Below are positions 9,194-21,207 of a DNA stretch of 64,000 nt, piece by piece. The stretch's first letter is position 1. Every line of letters begins with the position of its first letter. The notes under the pieces are model-generated. The model saw nothing but the letters and a program-made list of their open reading frames with translations. It ran no database searches and had not been told where the DNA came from. A program made the translations under genes and the position numbers. Source of the stretch: Ascaphus truei (Eukaryota > Chordata > Amphibia > Anura > Ascaphidae); contig WSYH01001193.1 in the NCBI GenBank assembly GCA_036426205.1, positions 23,399 to 87,398 on the forward strand, written 5' to 3'.

Positions 9194-11731
9194 ATGGACA
9201 TGGAGGAATTAGAGGAGACTGATACCCCCAACATCACCAGTGATTATGTATCCAATTATCTGGACAATACTCAAAGATCAAAAAAAGCAAAACGTTTGTT
9301 TGAAAATATACCAAATCCAGATTGTGAGGACTCATCGGATCTTCATGATTTGTTCCTCAAATTTAGTAAATTACTTATTACTGATACTCGAATCTATTGG
9401 GACCTCATATTTTTGGAAAACTATCTACTGTTGAAAAGAATCCCTAGGGGGTTACGGGTGAAAAAGTCCCCTACATTTGGTTTTATCAATCAGGATTTTG
9501 AGAGAGAGTGGAAAATGATTCTCAATGATTGCTCCTCCTATATTCAATCCAACATTTTCTCATTTAAGGAACAATGTCTTATTCAGGACTTAGAAGACCT
9601 AGATATTAACCCTATATCTGACTCTGAATATCAGTATAATTTTATGGGGAGATCTAGCTCAGGTCTTAAGAAACAATCACTATTCTACCCTACCTTTGTC
9701 AAAGGCAAACATCTTTCCACTTTTGAAAACCTAGTGGAAAGAGACCTAAGATTATTACAGAAAGGTTTTTCCTTTAATACAGGTTACTGTGATACCAAAA
9801 ACAGTAATCTCAGTCATGATGAATCTATAGCTCTCAATAATCTAAAACGCAATAAATCCTTAATAATAAAAAATGCCGACAAAGGAGGAGCAGTGGTAGT
9901 ACAGCATAGGGATGACTACCTTAAGGAGGCATTGCGCCAACTTCGGGATGTGTCTTCCTATGCTGTACTACCATCTGATCCTACCATAAGATATCAGAGG
10001 GAACTTAGACATTTGTTAGATTTGGGTTCAATGCTAGGAGTCCTGAACGATAATGACATGGATTTTCTGTACAAACCCTCCCCTGTCACACCCGTGTTTC
10101 ACCATCTCCCGAAGATTCATAAGACATTGGTCTCCCCACCTGGGAGGCCAATTGTCTCTAGCATTGACTCTTTGGGAGATGGTGTCTCAAGATATGTGAA
10201 TTACTTTCTCCAGCCCATGGTACAAGAGCTCCCGTCCTATATTAGAGACAGTACTCATTTAATAAATACACTGGAGGACTTTAAATGGAAAAGCAATCTA
10301 CTCTGGGTGACATTAGACGTTACGTCTTTATACACCGTGATATCCCACGAACATGATTTGACTGCTGTGGATTATTTTTTAAATAAATCGGACTTATCAC
10401 CAGCACAAAACACTTTTATTTTGGATGCTATTCACTTTTTACTCACTCACAATTTCTTTTTGTTCAATGGGGTTCATTATCTCCAGACACGTGGAACGGC
10501 AATGGGGACAAGCTTTGCCCCCTCCTACGCCAACCTTTTCATGGGTTGGTGGGAGCGGTTCCACGTGTTTGGAGATCTGAACATTTATAGGGAGCACATT
10601 TTATTCTATAAGAGGTATATCGATGATTTGCTATTTGTTTGGGAGGGTGACGTCACCACTTTGCACAAATTTATTTCATTACTTAACACTAATAACTTTA
10701 ACCTCACTTTCACTTATTCATTTCATATACAACACATTAACTACTTAGATCTCTGCTTATATGTGGACACAACTTTAAATATTCAGACTACACTGTATCG
10801 GAAACCCAACTCCAGAAATACATTTCTGAGACCCAGCAGCTGTCATCCTCCAAACATGTTCCGGGGAATACCCAAGAGTCAATTCATCAGAGCTCGGAGG
10901 AATTGCTCGAGTGAGTCTGACTATAATTATCAAGTAAATGACCTATATTCAAGGTTCCTCAAGAGAGGTTATAAAAAAGCGGATCTGGACAGATCATTAA
11001 AGGAAGTATCCAACTTAGACAGAAGTTTTCTGTTGAGGAAAGAACAAAGACTGAATAGGGACAACATTAGCCCCTCATTTATTACCCCGTATAGCAAACA
11101 AGCACCAATAATTAAAAATATCTTAAAAAAACACTGGAATGTGCTGACCCTAGATCCAGTATTGAAACCACACATTATTTCGGGTCCCAACGTTGTGTAT
11201 AAACGAGCCAAAACTTTGTCCAATAGCCTGTCCCCAAGTCTCTTTGAATTTAATGATGACAAAAAACTAGTTCTCAATCCACCTCTCGGTACATACTCCT
11301 GTACACATTGTAAGGTATGTTCAAAAATGAAAAATGGTAAACAATTTTGCTCATTCAATTCTGGTTTAAACTACAATATAAAATCCTTCATAAATTGCAA
11401 CTCCACATTTGTAATTTACCTCCTGCAACGTGGATGTGGGCGACAATATGTCGGGAGAACAACTAGATGTCTAAAAATCAGAATTCTAGAGCATTTACGT
11501 CTTATACGGATGGGTGATCAGAATCACCCAGTGTCTAACCATTTCCATAATTGCTCACTAGGTAATACTAACTCCTTCTCATTTCAAGGAATTGAAAAAA
11601 TACCTGTCCTCCCAAGAGGTGGTGACAGGACTAAGTATCTAGACAGACGTGAATCCTATTGGATTTTCACCCTAAAAACAAGAATACCCCTGGGTATGAA
11701 CACAGAGTGGGATCTAAGTCATTTCTTATGA
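9194..11731 (+). CDS. Penelope-like reverse transcriptase with GIY-YIG endonuclease domain
   Basis: The frame is intact at 845 aa, the expected size. Reverse transcriptase motifs appear in order: KNADKGGAVVV (about 231), LPKIHK, GRPIVSS, the catalytic Asp in WVTLDVTSLYT (residue 375), GTAMGTSFAPSYANLFMG, YIDD (475-478) and the thumb-side box YRKPNSRNTFL followed by IPKSQFIRARRNCS. A CxxC pair (CTHCKVC) precedes a GIY-YIG endonuclease domain beginning VIYLLQ (740) with QYVGRT (around 752) and an R...EH segment. The GIY position reads IYL, as in the Neptune-type branch. The protein primes reverse transcription at nicked target DNA. The start is the first ATG after the leader, and the same ATG context recurs at 8308. 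This is the best preserved transposon gene in the window; it belongs to a family related to but separate from telomerase. Confidence 0.95.
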   Translation: MDMEELEETDTPNITSDYVSNYLDNTQRSKKAKRLFENIPNPDCEDSSDLHDLFLKFSKLLITDTRIYWDLIFLENYLLLKRIPRGLRVKKSPTFGFINQDFEREWKMILNDCSSYIQSNIFSFKEQCLIQDLEDLDINPISDSEYQYNFMGRSSSGLKKQSLFYPTFVKGKHLSTFENLVERDLRLLQKGFSFNTGYCDTKNSNLSHDESIALNNLKRNKSLIIKNADKGGAVVVQHRDDYLKEALRQLRDVSSYAVLPSDPTIRYQRELRHLLDLGSMLGVLNDNDMDFLYKPSPVTPVFHHLPKIHKTLVSPPGRPIVSSIDSLGDGVSRYVNYFLQPMVQELPSYIRDSTHLINTLEDFKWKSNLLWVTLDVTSLYTVISHEHDLTAVDYFLNKSDLSPAQNTFILDAIHFLLTHNFFLFNGVHYLQTRGTAMGTSFAPSYANLFMGWWERFHVFGDLNIYREHILFYKRYIDDLLFVWEGDVTTLHKFISLLNTNNFNLTFTYSFHIQHINYLDLCLYVDTTLNIQTTLYRKPNSRNTFLRPSSCHPPNMFRGIPKSQFIRARRNCSSESDYNYQVNDLYSRFLKRGYKKADLDRSLKEVSNLDRSFLLRKEQRLNRDNISPSFITPYSKQAPIIKNILKKHWNVLTLDPVLKPHIISGPNVVYKRAKTLSNSLSPSLFEFNDDKKLVLNPPLGTYSCTHCKVCSKMKNGKQFCSFNSGLNYNIKSFINCNSTFVIYLLQRGCGRQYVGRTTRCLKIRILEHLRLIRMGDQNHPVSNHFHNCSLGNTNSFSFQGIEKIPVLPRGGDRTKYLDRRESYWIFTLKTRIPLGMNTEWDLSHFL

Positions 11732-11941
11732 TCATTAACTATTAATTTTGTTAATTTCATTAATATATCATAATAATTGATTTCAATTCCTTTTTTGATG
11801 AACAAATGTCATTTACCAATTATGAAGTTGATATTAATGATTTAGTTGATTGGACCTTTTATTAATTAATTTTTTATTAATTTTTTTATTATTATTAATT
11901 TTTCTATTAATTTCTTCATTAATAATTTTTTAATTAATTAA
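11732..11941 (+). other. Penelope 3' UTR and AT-rich terminus
   Basis: The stretch after the stop is extremely AT-rich and ends in TTAATTAATTAA, matching 28607-28806. The junction with element B DNA is at about 11942. Confidence 0.8.
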
Positions 11942-12260
11942 GTTGTGGGTAGCGGTTATGCGTCTCAGGACATGTGACAGATGCAGGTGAGCTGCCGCTT
12001 GGTTTGGGCAAGTACTTATTGCGAGTGTTTGATAGCTCAAGTAATGCCCTTAATAGGGGTCTGGCTGTATAGTTTCCAAATACTCAACAAACATTAAATT
12101 AAGGGCACTTGTGAACCTGAAAGACACCTAAGTTGATATTTTAGCGGTGCAGGGTTGTGTAGAAAGGGCACAGAGGCTTTTCAGAAAACCATTTTTGCAT
12201 ATGATTGACCTGCAACCCATTTGCATAATCTTGAATTTTCTTTGCTTCCATGGCGAATAA
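11942..12260 (-). pseudogene. Inverted copy of the BESS-motif exon and its 3' flank
   Basis: Read on the minus strand from 12257, the sequence is the same exon as 32153-32308 (FAMEAKKIQ, then a decayed copy of the BESS stretch) with several indels. TAA at 12258-12260 then touches the Harbinger end GGGCTCTGCAG at 12261. The insertion point is therefore the same as at 32150, which means this piece derives from the same insertion by duplication or from the other allele. Confidence 0.7.
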
Positions 12261-13572
12261 GGGCTCTGCAGTAAGAGTTGATAAAGGGTTTTTCGCCATT
12301 TTCCGCCAAAAAATGGGTTGAGATTCAGTAAGCGCGATACTTGCTGCTTTCGCCAGTTGTGTCGTTCGATAAATTGTTATGGACCAGTAGTCGCCTGCCG
12401 ATAAGCCGGTTTCGGACACTTTTCGCCAACTTTTTACTTCGGCTGTATTTCAAGTAGCCAAAATTAGTTATCGGGGCTGATCGGCACTAAGAAATCTGGA
12501 CTTCTGGACAATTGTTCCCGCCACTAAAGTGGCAAGTGGGAGAGGGTGAGAACGATCGCAAGGCTGCCGGAACAGCACTTAGAAAAAAAAACTAATCTGT
12601 AATATCAATGAGTAAGGAGCGGGGACTGTAAAAACCTTTATAGTTACTGTTTACGTTCGATTCTCACAATACAAATGTGGCTTGAGCATTACAGTGGGGG
12701 GGGCATCCATGAATTGTGGTCACACCTGACGTTATTATTTGATAAACAGAGAACTTTTATATGTTTTATAATTTGCGGGTCACATTATCATCATGTGATG
12801 TGTGCAATGGAAAAAAACTATACTCAATCTTAAAGTGAGAAGATTACATCGATAGCAGACATGTGACTGAACTGTGCGACAATGATTATATGGACGTTAC
12901 CCAAGTGCTCAAATCTACACAGCCCCGTCTATTAATGTTGCTCGTTGAATAACACATAGTTTGTAGGTAACGCATCACAACGTTACATTGTTACTCTTGG
13001 TCTCATGTTACATGGTACTTTTGTCCTGCCCGTTTTGAGACGGCCTATAGGACACTCAATCACATTGCAGTGTACATTGTAACGTTGCATTTACAAGCAC
13101 TTCAGAACTTTATACACAAATTAGAATAGTTTACTCATTGTACCCACGTTTCAAACTGATTCAATAGAAACTACCTGATGCCTAAAGGTTGCACTCTGCC
13201 AAACGAGATAATTGTTGGGAACATGTGACACTAACATGGCAAAATTTAGGACATGTGCTGCAAACTTTTTCAAGTCAAATCTCAGCTTTTAGATCAGTAA
13301 CATGAATGAGTTTGGTCAGAAGTGCTACATGGCATTACACAGTACACTAAAAATTTACAATGAATGCTTGACAAAAGCTCACGTTACATCAGTCAAATAT
13401 AACGGAGGCTGTGAATACACAGAAATATCTTCTTAGATCAATGGATACAGCTGGGGGCCAAAGCTAATTTAATATGTATGTAAACACGTGCATTTTACAT
13501 AAATCACCGGACATCATCAAGTAGCTATTTAAAGGACGGCCATTGCCTGCTCATTCACAGCAAGATTTCAAA
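12261..13572 (+). repeat. Element B terminal and 5' region, inverted copy of 30813-32149
   Basis: The region begins with terminal sequence containing repeated CGCCATTTTCCGCC and CCGATAAG words and continues into non-coding sequence that matches the right arm in reverse at about 80-90 percent by eye. It precedes the transposase start and should include its promoter; no clear TATA box stands out. Confidence 0.7.
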
Positions 13573-14855
13573 ATGATGCGATGTTTTAGGAGAAGGACGA
13601 GGAAAACATTAGTTTGCACGAGTGGCTTCTGATGAAGAGAATGACATAGGGCAAGGGAGGGACAGAGCCTAGGGACAGTGATAGGACAGGCCACGGGGAC
13701 CATGACAGGGAGAGGGACAGGGACGCGGGAACAGGCAGAGGGGACAGGAGATGAGAGGAGAGACAGAGGAGAGAAGTTGTTGCGTCGTCGCCGTTGGATG
13801 TACAGGGAGAGAAAACCCTGTTAGATGGGATGAGTGAGAAGAGATAGTAAGCGCATAATTTGAGTTCAGCAGCAATTATTCTTTATGAAGAGATTAAGGG
13901 GGAGATTTCGATTTTTGACGCCAGGAGGTCGTGCAGTCACGGGCTTGTTAAAGTGCTGTGATCATAATTAACAGTGCTTCTGCATGCATTCAGGACAATT
14001 GGGAAAGCTGGGCGGGGGTCTCGCAATTCTACATTTTCGGCGGGGGGGGGGGTTGGGGGTGGGGGGGGGCCTTACCCAGTTTTTCTCTATGCACTCAATT
14101 AGACGCGCTAGGGGAATTATATCATGTTCCTAAAGGCAGACAGAGTGGCAGGAAGTCAGGAATGGCTTTTATTACCATAGACGGGCCCATACAATGTGTG
14201 TGGGTGCCTCGATTGCACCCAGTTGATTGAGTCCGCCTAGTCAGAGGGAGCCATTGTTACGGCAACCGTAAGCACTACCATTCCTGAAGTCCGGTGGTAG
14301 GTGAGGCCACGATGAAGATAATGCAGTTGTAGCCCAAAATTCCCATGGTTCAGTCACGATCCTCTATCTGAGGAACTCATCAGTCTTCCATGTTTCGAAG
14401 AAGGCCATTTGGACATGGTTGGATGCTTTGGTGAGTACATATTGGATGTGTGTAACACCAAACTCATTTTTGGTTAGGATATGATTTTAGTTTAGATGTT
14501 TATAATAATGTTACCCTTATGTGTGCTCCAGTGATATAGGTGGACTCAGGATACGGAATTAGGCCATGGATGTGCCGGTGAGAAACTCAAAGAGCAGAGG
14601 AGAGGGTACAATTCGCCCATCATCTACAGCGATCTGTTATAGGCGAGGACATTTGGCCGATTCAAGGACCAGATTTAGGGTCTGTTCGACAGAAATGGTG
14701 GGGCTCTTCGATATAGCCACAAAAAGTCGTCTGAGATTATACATTGCTGGTGCCTTTTGCACAAGTGTGGCACTCAGACATTAATGTACATACGACATAG
14801 TCAGGCTTTGGATAGAGGAGCATCCCCCTACCCAAATGTACCAGCTGAAAATTGA
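13573..14855 (+). pseudogene. HARBI1-type PIF/Harbinger transposase of element B, decayed
   Basis: The start ATG matches the better preserved N-terminus at 30812 on the minus strand. Fragments of the family remain in several frames: the Arg/Gly/Thr-rich N-terminus, YGNRKHYHS around 14257-14283, ATMKIMQ, a SHDP remnant of the GSVHD-type box, FEEGHLD, GDSGYGIRPW just after the intron 14431-14531, TFGRFKDQI and the PQKV box. Many frameshifts and stops separate them, and the first catalytic Asp region (IDGPIQC) is scrambled. It would have cut and joined element B at TWA targets; this copy cannot encode an active enzyme. It is convergent with the forkhead-like and Myb-like genes. Confidence 0.75.
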
Positions 14856-15375
14856 ACAAACGCCAGTGGTGCCGGAGACACGCAGAATGTCATAATTTCT
14901 TTTTTGCTGTAAGTAAATACATATATGTTCCTAGTACACTTTGATATTTTCTTATGCTCTTTTATTAAACTAAATGTGTTATAGAACCTTTGGTAGGACA
15001 CAGATGAATATGGGTAGACACCTTTCTTCTCTGCTGTGTGGGACAAAGGCATGTGGCACCGGTAGTTATTCTTGCACAGGTTATATAATCCTTCTTCGAA
15101 GTATGTAACCTGTGGTGTATTGTGAATACAACAAGTGTTACAAACGAGTATTTCTTTTTAGTTACATTGTGTTGTGCTGATGCAACACAATACAAAGAGT
15201 ATGGCCATAAGTCATTCATTCGTGCAGTATGGTACAGACGAATCTTATGTTACACGGTTAAATGGCATTCAGAGTGAGTGGGTACACATGCAGCGTTTCA
15301 GTTTATGTACAAAATAACATGGGTGTTCATATGTAAACACCAAAGACACTGGTGTGTTGACTTGTACGTAATGAA
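14856..15375. other. Non-coding, element B
   Basis: No gene is recognised. A few short open frames are AT-rich and match no family I know. Confidence 0.4.
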
Positions 15376-16534
15376 GATATTTCTCAACCCAGGTGGGAGC
15401 ATGTCGGAGAAAACACACAGAAAGGAAAACACTAAAGGGCAGGACTATTGTTCAGGGTGGGATATTGGAGGCTTGTGCCTATATGTGTACCTATCTCACA
15501 GGATGTCAGTAGGATAAGTACAGGGGGGGGTGTTGGCGGGCGGGGGCGGGCCGGGTTTGAAATTTAGAGAGTTGGTGGGTCCCTCTGCACATACACTAGA
15601 AGCAGCGGGGACGTCTCTGAGGTTACGGGGATCCGATGTCTCCGTGTGAAGCTCGAGAGTTAGATCTGAAGGTTTCAGGTTTCAGTGGTTATTTCACGCA
15701 AAAACAGCACTAAAATGAGCGTCCAATTCCACGTATCACATTTTGCGTTGGTATAGTTCACTGCTGATGAGTTGTACTCACGTTGTTTTAAGGTGATCCC
15801 ATCATCAGTTTCTTATTTTAATAAATTGCATAATATGTGTTGATATTTTGAGACCCTTGCTTAAGCATTGGCGAATCGACAGTATGCAACACATGATTTT
15901 AAAACGGAGCAAGCCTAACTATATATATGTTTAAACTATACTGCAACAAGCAAGACAGAGCCGCAGTGCCAATCACTTGCGTGCCTCTGTCTTGTTGTTC
16001 AGGTATTAACATTATATGTTGCTGTCGTTTTAAATAAGTGTTGCTACGCGAGTTAGCCAATGCTTACAAGCAAAGGGTGCTCAAATATCAAACACATATA
16101 TTATGCAATTATTTAAAAAAGAGTACACTTATGATGGTATCAAATTTAAAACTAAGTGAGTTCAAAATTATCAGCACGTGAACTCTACACAGCAAAAGCT
16201 GTGGGTACGGAATTGAAGTCATTGGCGCGGTGTTTTGCGGGAAAAAAATAAACCACCTGAACTGGAACCTGCAAGATCTAACTTCGAGCTTCACACGGAA
16301 GGACATCGGTAATCCCTCGTGGTAACCCAGAAGACAGTCCTAGCTGACTTCCATGTGTATGTCAAAGGGACCCACCATGACTCTACATATCATGCCACTG
16401 GTACTTATCCTACGACATCCTGTGAGTAGTAGCCCAGAGAGCCAGCAGCCAAATATCCAACCTGAACAATATGGTCTGCACTAGTGTGTTTTTCTGTGTG
16501 GTTCTCTACCTGCTCCCCCGGGTTGAGAAATATC
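15376..16534. repeat. Large palindromic (fold-back) element, about 1.16 kb
   Basis: The two halves are diverged reverse complements meeting near 15955. The outer ends are GATATTTCTCAACCC and its complement GGGTTGAGAAATATC. Inside are CACACAGAAA, TCACAGGATGTC, GGTGGGTCCCT, CGTGTGAAGCTCGA, AATTGCATAAT and the central ACAAGCAAGACAGAG against CTCTGTCTTGTTGT. No coding sequence is seen. It is probably a fold-back MITE inside element B. Confidence 0.8.
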
Positions 16535-16937
16535 GTTTGATCAATCGGGGACCAGTCAAGACCGTCCCTCCAGAGGGTTTTGCGCAGGGGGTTACAACCT
16601 ACATTATATCACTACTGCACTATTTTTAGTCACAAATTTCTGTTAGATCACTATATGTGTGTTATATATATTCACTGTATTATAAAGTGAGCACTAGCAC
16701 CGAATTAAGCGCAGTTCTTCACAATACCGTTGTCACAGACGTTAATGAAGAGTCATGAAAATTTTTGCAATTAAGTATTGTTCTATTTTTTATCGGTATT
16801 TCCTCTAGGACTGATCATGGTATGAATGAACTGACAGCTGTCATACTAGATGTGCATTACCTCTGATTACAGATAATTATAGGAGGTTAAAACCCAACAT
16901 AGTGTACAATGAATCTTGAATACTAGTACCGCACACT
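16535..16937. other. Non-coding, element B
   Basis: This AT-rich stretch contains nothing I recognise. Confidence 0.4.
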
Positions 16938-17250
16938 TTATTGCAGTGTGGTCGGGTACGCAAGCCGGGAGAATTCCGGCGTGCTAGGGCCGCCCCTCGG
17001 CGTGCCGGCGTATAGACGCGGTCAAGCATCTTCGGGGAGACTGCGGCCCCTGCGCAGCGCGACAGGGCTCAACGAGGGAGCCCTGGTGTCCCGCGATCTG
17101 CAGGACGGCGGCAGGGGGTTACGGGGGACCCGGCGGACCGGGCAGCGGTCGGAGAGCGCCCGAGGGGGGCGACTCTCGCGGCTTAGGCGCGCGCCCGGTC
17201 ACACACGGAGGTGAGCTGCGCGCCAGGGTACTGTGCGCCAAGAACGGCAA
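16938..17250. other. GC- and CpG-rich island inside AT-rich DNA
   Basis: The stretch is far richer in G+C and CpG than its neighbours and has open frames on both strands rich in Arg, Gly and Pro, which is what such composition gives by chance. No domain is recognised. It could be a promoter-like island or captured exon. GGAGGTGAGCTG near 17205 looks like a splice donor on the plus strand. Confidence 0.45.
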
Positions 17251-19824
17251 TGCGTCGAATAAAACTGGCCGCAGCAGTACATCTGTTTCTCTATCAGGTA
17301 AAGCCATTTAGATACTCTTGATGTTTCATTGTGCAGTGTATGTGAAAAAAATATAGTGACATGACATCACATTTAATGTATGGTACCATTAAAAATGTCC
17401 ATATTAATATAGGGGTGGGGGGCGAGAAGGGGAAAATGCTGTCTAGTGTTTTGTAGAGGCGGTGATAACCACGGATGCAGCGTGATCATAAACACTCCCT
17501 ACATGAAGTGCCTGTAATCACACCAATGCTTTGTACATCTGTATGTTGCAATGATGTGATAGGAATGCGTATCAATGATTGTAAAGATATTTGGACATTG
17601 TCACAGTGTATGTACTGTATAAAGTCACACAGGTGTGTTGATGTGACCTACTAGTAACAAGTGTCAAACTGTTTAACACAAAGCAAAATATTTCTAAAAT
17701 GTATTAGAATTTGCATTTTAATTTACCCACATGAAAATTTGTTACTATGTGTAAGTCATACACGTCAGTTCATAATATATGAATGGATCAGGGTACAAGT
17801 ATTCTAACATATGAACGTAAAGCACGTTCACATTGCATAGCACACATTTCAAGACCCTGTTGGTCTCGTATCATTGTGTATGATGCATGTATAACACCGT
17901 CAAATGATAACATGTAGGTTTTTTATTAGTAGTAGATTAATTTATCACTTTAATCTGATGTGTTGAACGGTGACTTAATACAGTAGAACTAGAGTAGTTG
18001 GCTAAATGAAATATTACACAGCAACTACAGTTAACAAATCAGACCAATTTCATAAATCAGCATTATAGTTGAGGTATACTGTGACATAAAATTTTGTGCT
18101 CACACCAAACAATTAAACAAAATTCCAAGTAAAATGGAAATGTTACATGAAAGGCTACTTGGTTAAGTTCCTTTACAGCATACTTTTCTACGTGCATATG
18201 TCCGCATATACAATATACTACGCATGTGTTTGCAGAGTGGGATGTTTTCTTAATATGTTAACAGAGCCAGGCATATAATTTTTTAAAAATAAAGACACAC
18301 ATATAAATTTAAAAATGCACGTTTAGCCACATCATTAGTTAATTAAGTGGTTATGAAAATAGCATCAACCGGATCACATTTGTATTGTTGTTAATCTGCG
18401 CTACAAGCATTATAAAAAATGTTGCATTGGAGTATATTAGTCGGTAGCTCCCTCCTCCACAATCATCTCATATGTTAACGTTTGACTTCTGATAAATCAA
18501 CTTGATCCATGATCTTACCCAATCTCGAAAACAGCAAACAACATGCTGTCACAGATGGCACATTTAATATGTGTATGTAGCCATTACAACGCTGACACAT
18601 CTCTAATGATTGTGTATATCCACGCCGTAATCACTTTATGTTAGAAGTGAAGTTACAAAGTAAAAATCATTATGGATCTTTGGTAATTGCGTTGCGGCAT
18701 AACTAATGGATGAATTTCCGTGCCAGATACATATAATGTGCGCGCAATCTATAATTTGCGCACGCACTTCACGATTGGGGTCGGACTAAGTGTTAGCGCA
18801 TGCGATAAAACAATGTGTACGCTGTGCGTTCAACTGTTGTACTAGCATTAAGCATATATATGATTTGAAATCAAATGACGCGCCACACAAAATTCGTTAG
18901 AACACGTCTTCTATAATCTTTTAAACGGACGTGTGGGACGGAAACAATTTGGCAGAGCAGCAATGAGCGAATACAATACGTGGTATGACGTTATGTAAGG
19001 CAGTGTTAAGTGCAGGCAAACAACTGTACCACTGAATAAAACATTGGCCTACTGACTGTGAACGGCCCAATACCAAGACGTTTGCGAGAAGTCGACACAG
19101 TGCGATGTGACCGAACAATAACAACGGACAAGCCAATAGGCTTTGACGCGAGCACCTCGGTTGGGGGGCGGGGACATCCGTAATTCATTTTAAGGACGCA
19201 TTGGACACATGACAAGGGTCCCACAGTATATGTGGCTGACCCTCATTGTTTTAGATTGCATGATAAACAAAGAGGTGTGTGTTACATGTGTATGGTAAAT
19301 GTGGCAATGATATGTTTAAAGAGATTAGGAAAATAGGTATATTCTCGGTTAGCAATGTGTACTAAGGTATCTGGTTGTAGTATATTGTAATAGGAAACAA
19401 TGTGTTGTGTGAACGGCACAGTAATGCTGTCGACAATGTACGCGGTGTGTTATCCACGCATTTAGCGTACATAATGCGGGAATTGAAAAGTTAAATTTTA
19501 GACGGTGGTTAAACGCATAACGCTATTTATTTACCATCTTCTCCCCAGAAGTAACATTTAGTTTGAGTTTCTTGAATGAAACAAAAAAAAGTCATCGCGG
19601 CTTGGCCTCTTAAAACTTGGAGTGTCTGGATCCCTTCTCAGTTTCTTGCTGCTTCTGTGTTTATGAGGGTATCCCACACCTTCCCAAATGTGGTCTCCAC
19701 CGGAACCCCCGTGGATGATACAAATCAGAAAACAAGAAAAAAACCAAAAAAGCGCACAAGATGAGAGATAGATATGTCATTCACAAAATATATAAAAATA
19801 GTACACTAGTACATATAAAAGTTT
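17251..19824. other. Long AT-rich stretch without a recognised gene
   Basis: No protein family is visible in any frame. At 19735-19774 a short stretch (AGCGCACAAGATGAGAGATAG) matches the 3' end of the forkhead-like gene (30321-30345) in the same orientation, a displaced fragment of that gene's end. Confidence 0.4.
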
Positions 19825-20463
19825 CTTAATAATCCCCGATTCTGGGTCTATACAGGTAGTAGGGGCATCACATAGGAATTATGAAGGGTAATTCAGTTCG
19901 AGAGATCAGACCGGCGCGTGGGGCTGTCTCTCCAGTTCCCTCCTGTCCTCCAGGTTGGGTAGGACACCGGGGCTTCATTAGGTGTCCTTAGGATGCCTGT
20001 CCGTTTTGATAGCATAGAAAACGATCGGAAACATAAGCAGAACGGTTAACTTGAGTGTGTACTGTGGGTGGGTAGGTAAAAACGCCAGCCAAACAGTCGC
20101 GCGCGTGTTCGTTAAACAAAGTAAACTCTTTGCCATGAAGAAGTTTCTTGTTAAACGAAGGCGTCAGAGACTGTTGTGGCTGGCGGTTTTACTACCCACC
20201 ACCAGTTACCACATTCAAGTGTACCGTCTGCTATTCCGATCGTTCTATGCTATCAAAAAAGAACAGGCATCTAAGGACACTATTGAAGGCCCCGGTTCCT
20301 GCAATGTGTGCTAACACTCTGCACAACGTACCACACGTGGAGGACAGGAGAGTGAACAGAGACAGGCCCCAGCGTGCGGGTTGATCTCTCAGAACGAGAT
20401 ACCTTCATACTCCTATGTGATGCCCTACCCTGTGATAGACACCAGAATCGGGGGCTTATAAGA
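19825..20463. repeat. Fold-back (palindromic) element, about 640 bp
   Basis: Arms 19825-about 20140 and about 20148-20463 are reverse complements. Outer parts are CTTAATAATCCCCGATTCTG against CAGAATCGGGGGCTTATAAG; inner parts include AAACGCCAGCC against GGCTGGCGGTTTT and GTTCGTTAAACAAAG against CTTGTTAAACGAAG. It separates the displaced forkhead tail (19740) from the main inverted forkhead-like copy (20490 onward), so it was probably inserted into that gene's 3' end. Short frames inside are by-products. Confidence 0.85.
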
Positions 20464-20489
20464 AAATTTGATATGAAGTTATAATTGAT

Positions 20490-21207
20490 ATTTGTTGCTT
20501 TAATACAATATCATCCTCATCTTGGGGCGCTTTGGTTGTTTTATCTGTTTGTAACATTCGTTTGGCGCAACTGGTCATCTCCAGAAAAAACAACTGCATT
20601 TTCGTCCATGTTTGAGGAAAACGTGATGAATCCTGGTCGGAGACACATCTCCAGAGGCGCTCATGGAACGGCACTGCTTCTTCAAAACGATACGTCCGGA
20701 GAGTACGTACAGTCTTGGTTTGCAATTCAAATGGGGTTTGACCAAAAAGGTTGGGAAACACACATGTCATAACGTTTGTTCATCTTGGCATCTGTGCTCA
20801 GGAAATGGGAGGGTGCAGAATTGCAGAGGTATCGTTATCAGCGGACACAGAGTAGCGGATCTATTGACCTATGGTTATTAGATATAAATGATGTATTTAC
20901 AGAACATATGTTGACCATGTTCCATGGGTAAGTATAATTGTGGTGCAATCTGCCAAAACAGTCCATAACTTTCCTTGGTTATATGGACACGTTTCAATAA
21001 CTAATTTGAGTTGTTAAAGTGAAATGTACAGATGATTTAAAATTTTGCATCGCGGCAGGGTCATTATGGTAATATGATATTTACTTCATGATCAAGTCAT
21101 AGATTCATCCCAACGTTGGTTGCTGTTGTGCAGTTGAGGATGTTAAGACCCTGCTATAATTTGAAAGGTTTGTGCGGATGCGTGTCAAGTGTTGGTTGTC
21201 TGCCAAT
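20490..21207 (-). pseudogene. Forkhead-like gene of element B, decayed inverted copy
   Basis: On the minus strand this matches the frame at 29651-30346. The start codon is lost (AAT TGG context near 21205) and several indels break the frame. This copy does keep one part better than the right copy: the end of the winged-helix domain reads DNQGKLWTVLADC (about 20955-20995), like the GKG-(S/N)-YWTL wing of forkhead proteins. C-terminal remnants VFPNLFGQTPFELQ are at about 20720-20760. Its presence in two diverged copies in the same place relative to the transposase shows the gene belongs to the element. Confidence 0.65.

Noticed and set aside
10969..11358. Minus-strand frame inside the Penelope gene
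   Set aside because: Shadow of the reverse transcriptase frame.
16948..17307. Genes in the GC-rich island
   Set aside because: Open frames on both strands are expected at this base composition; no motif recognised.
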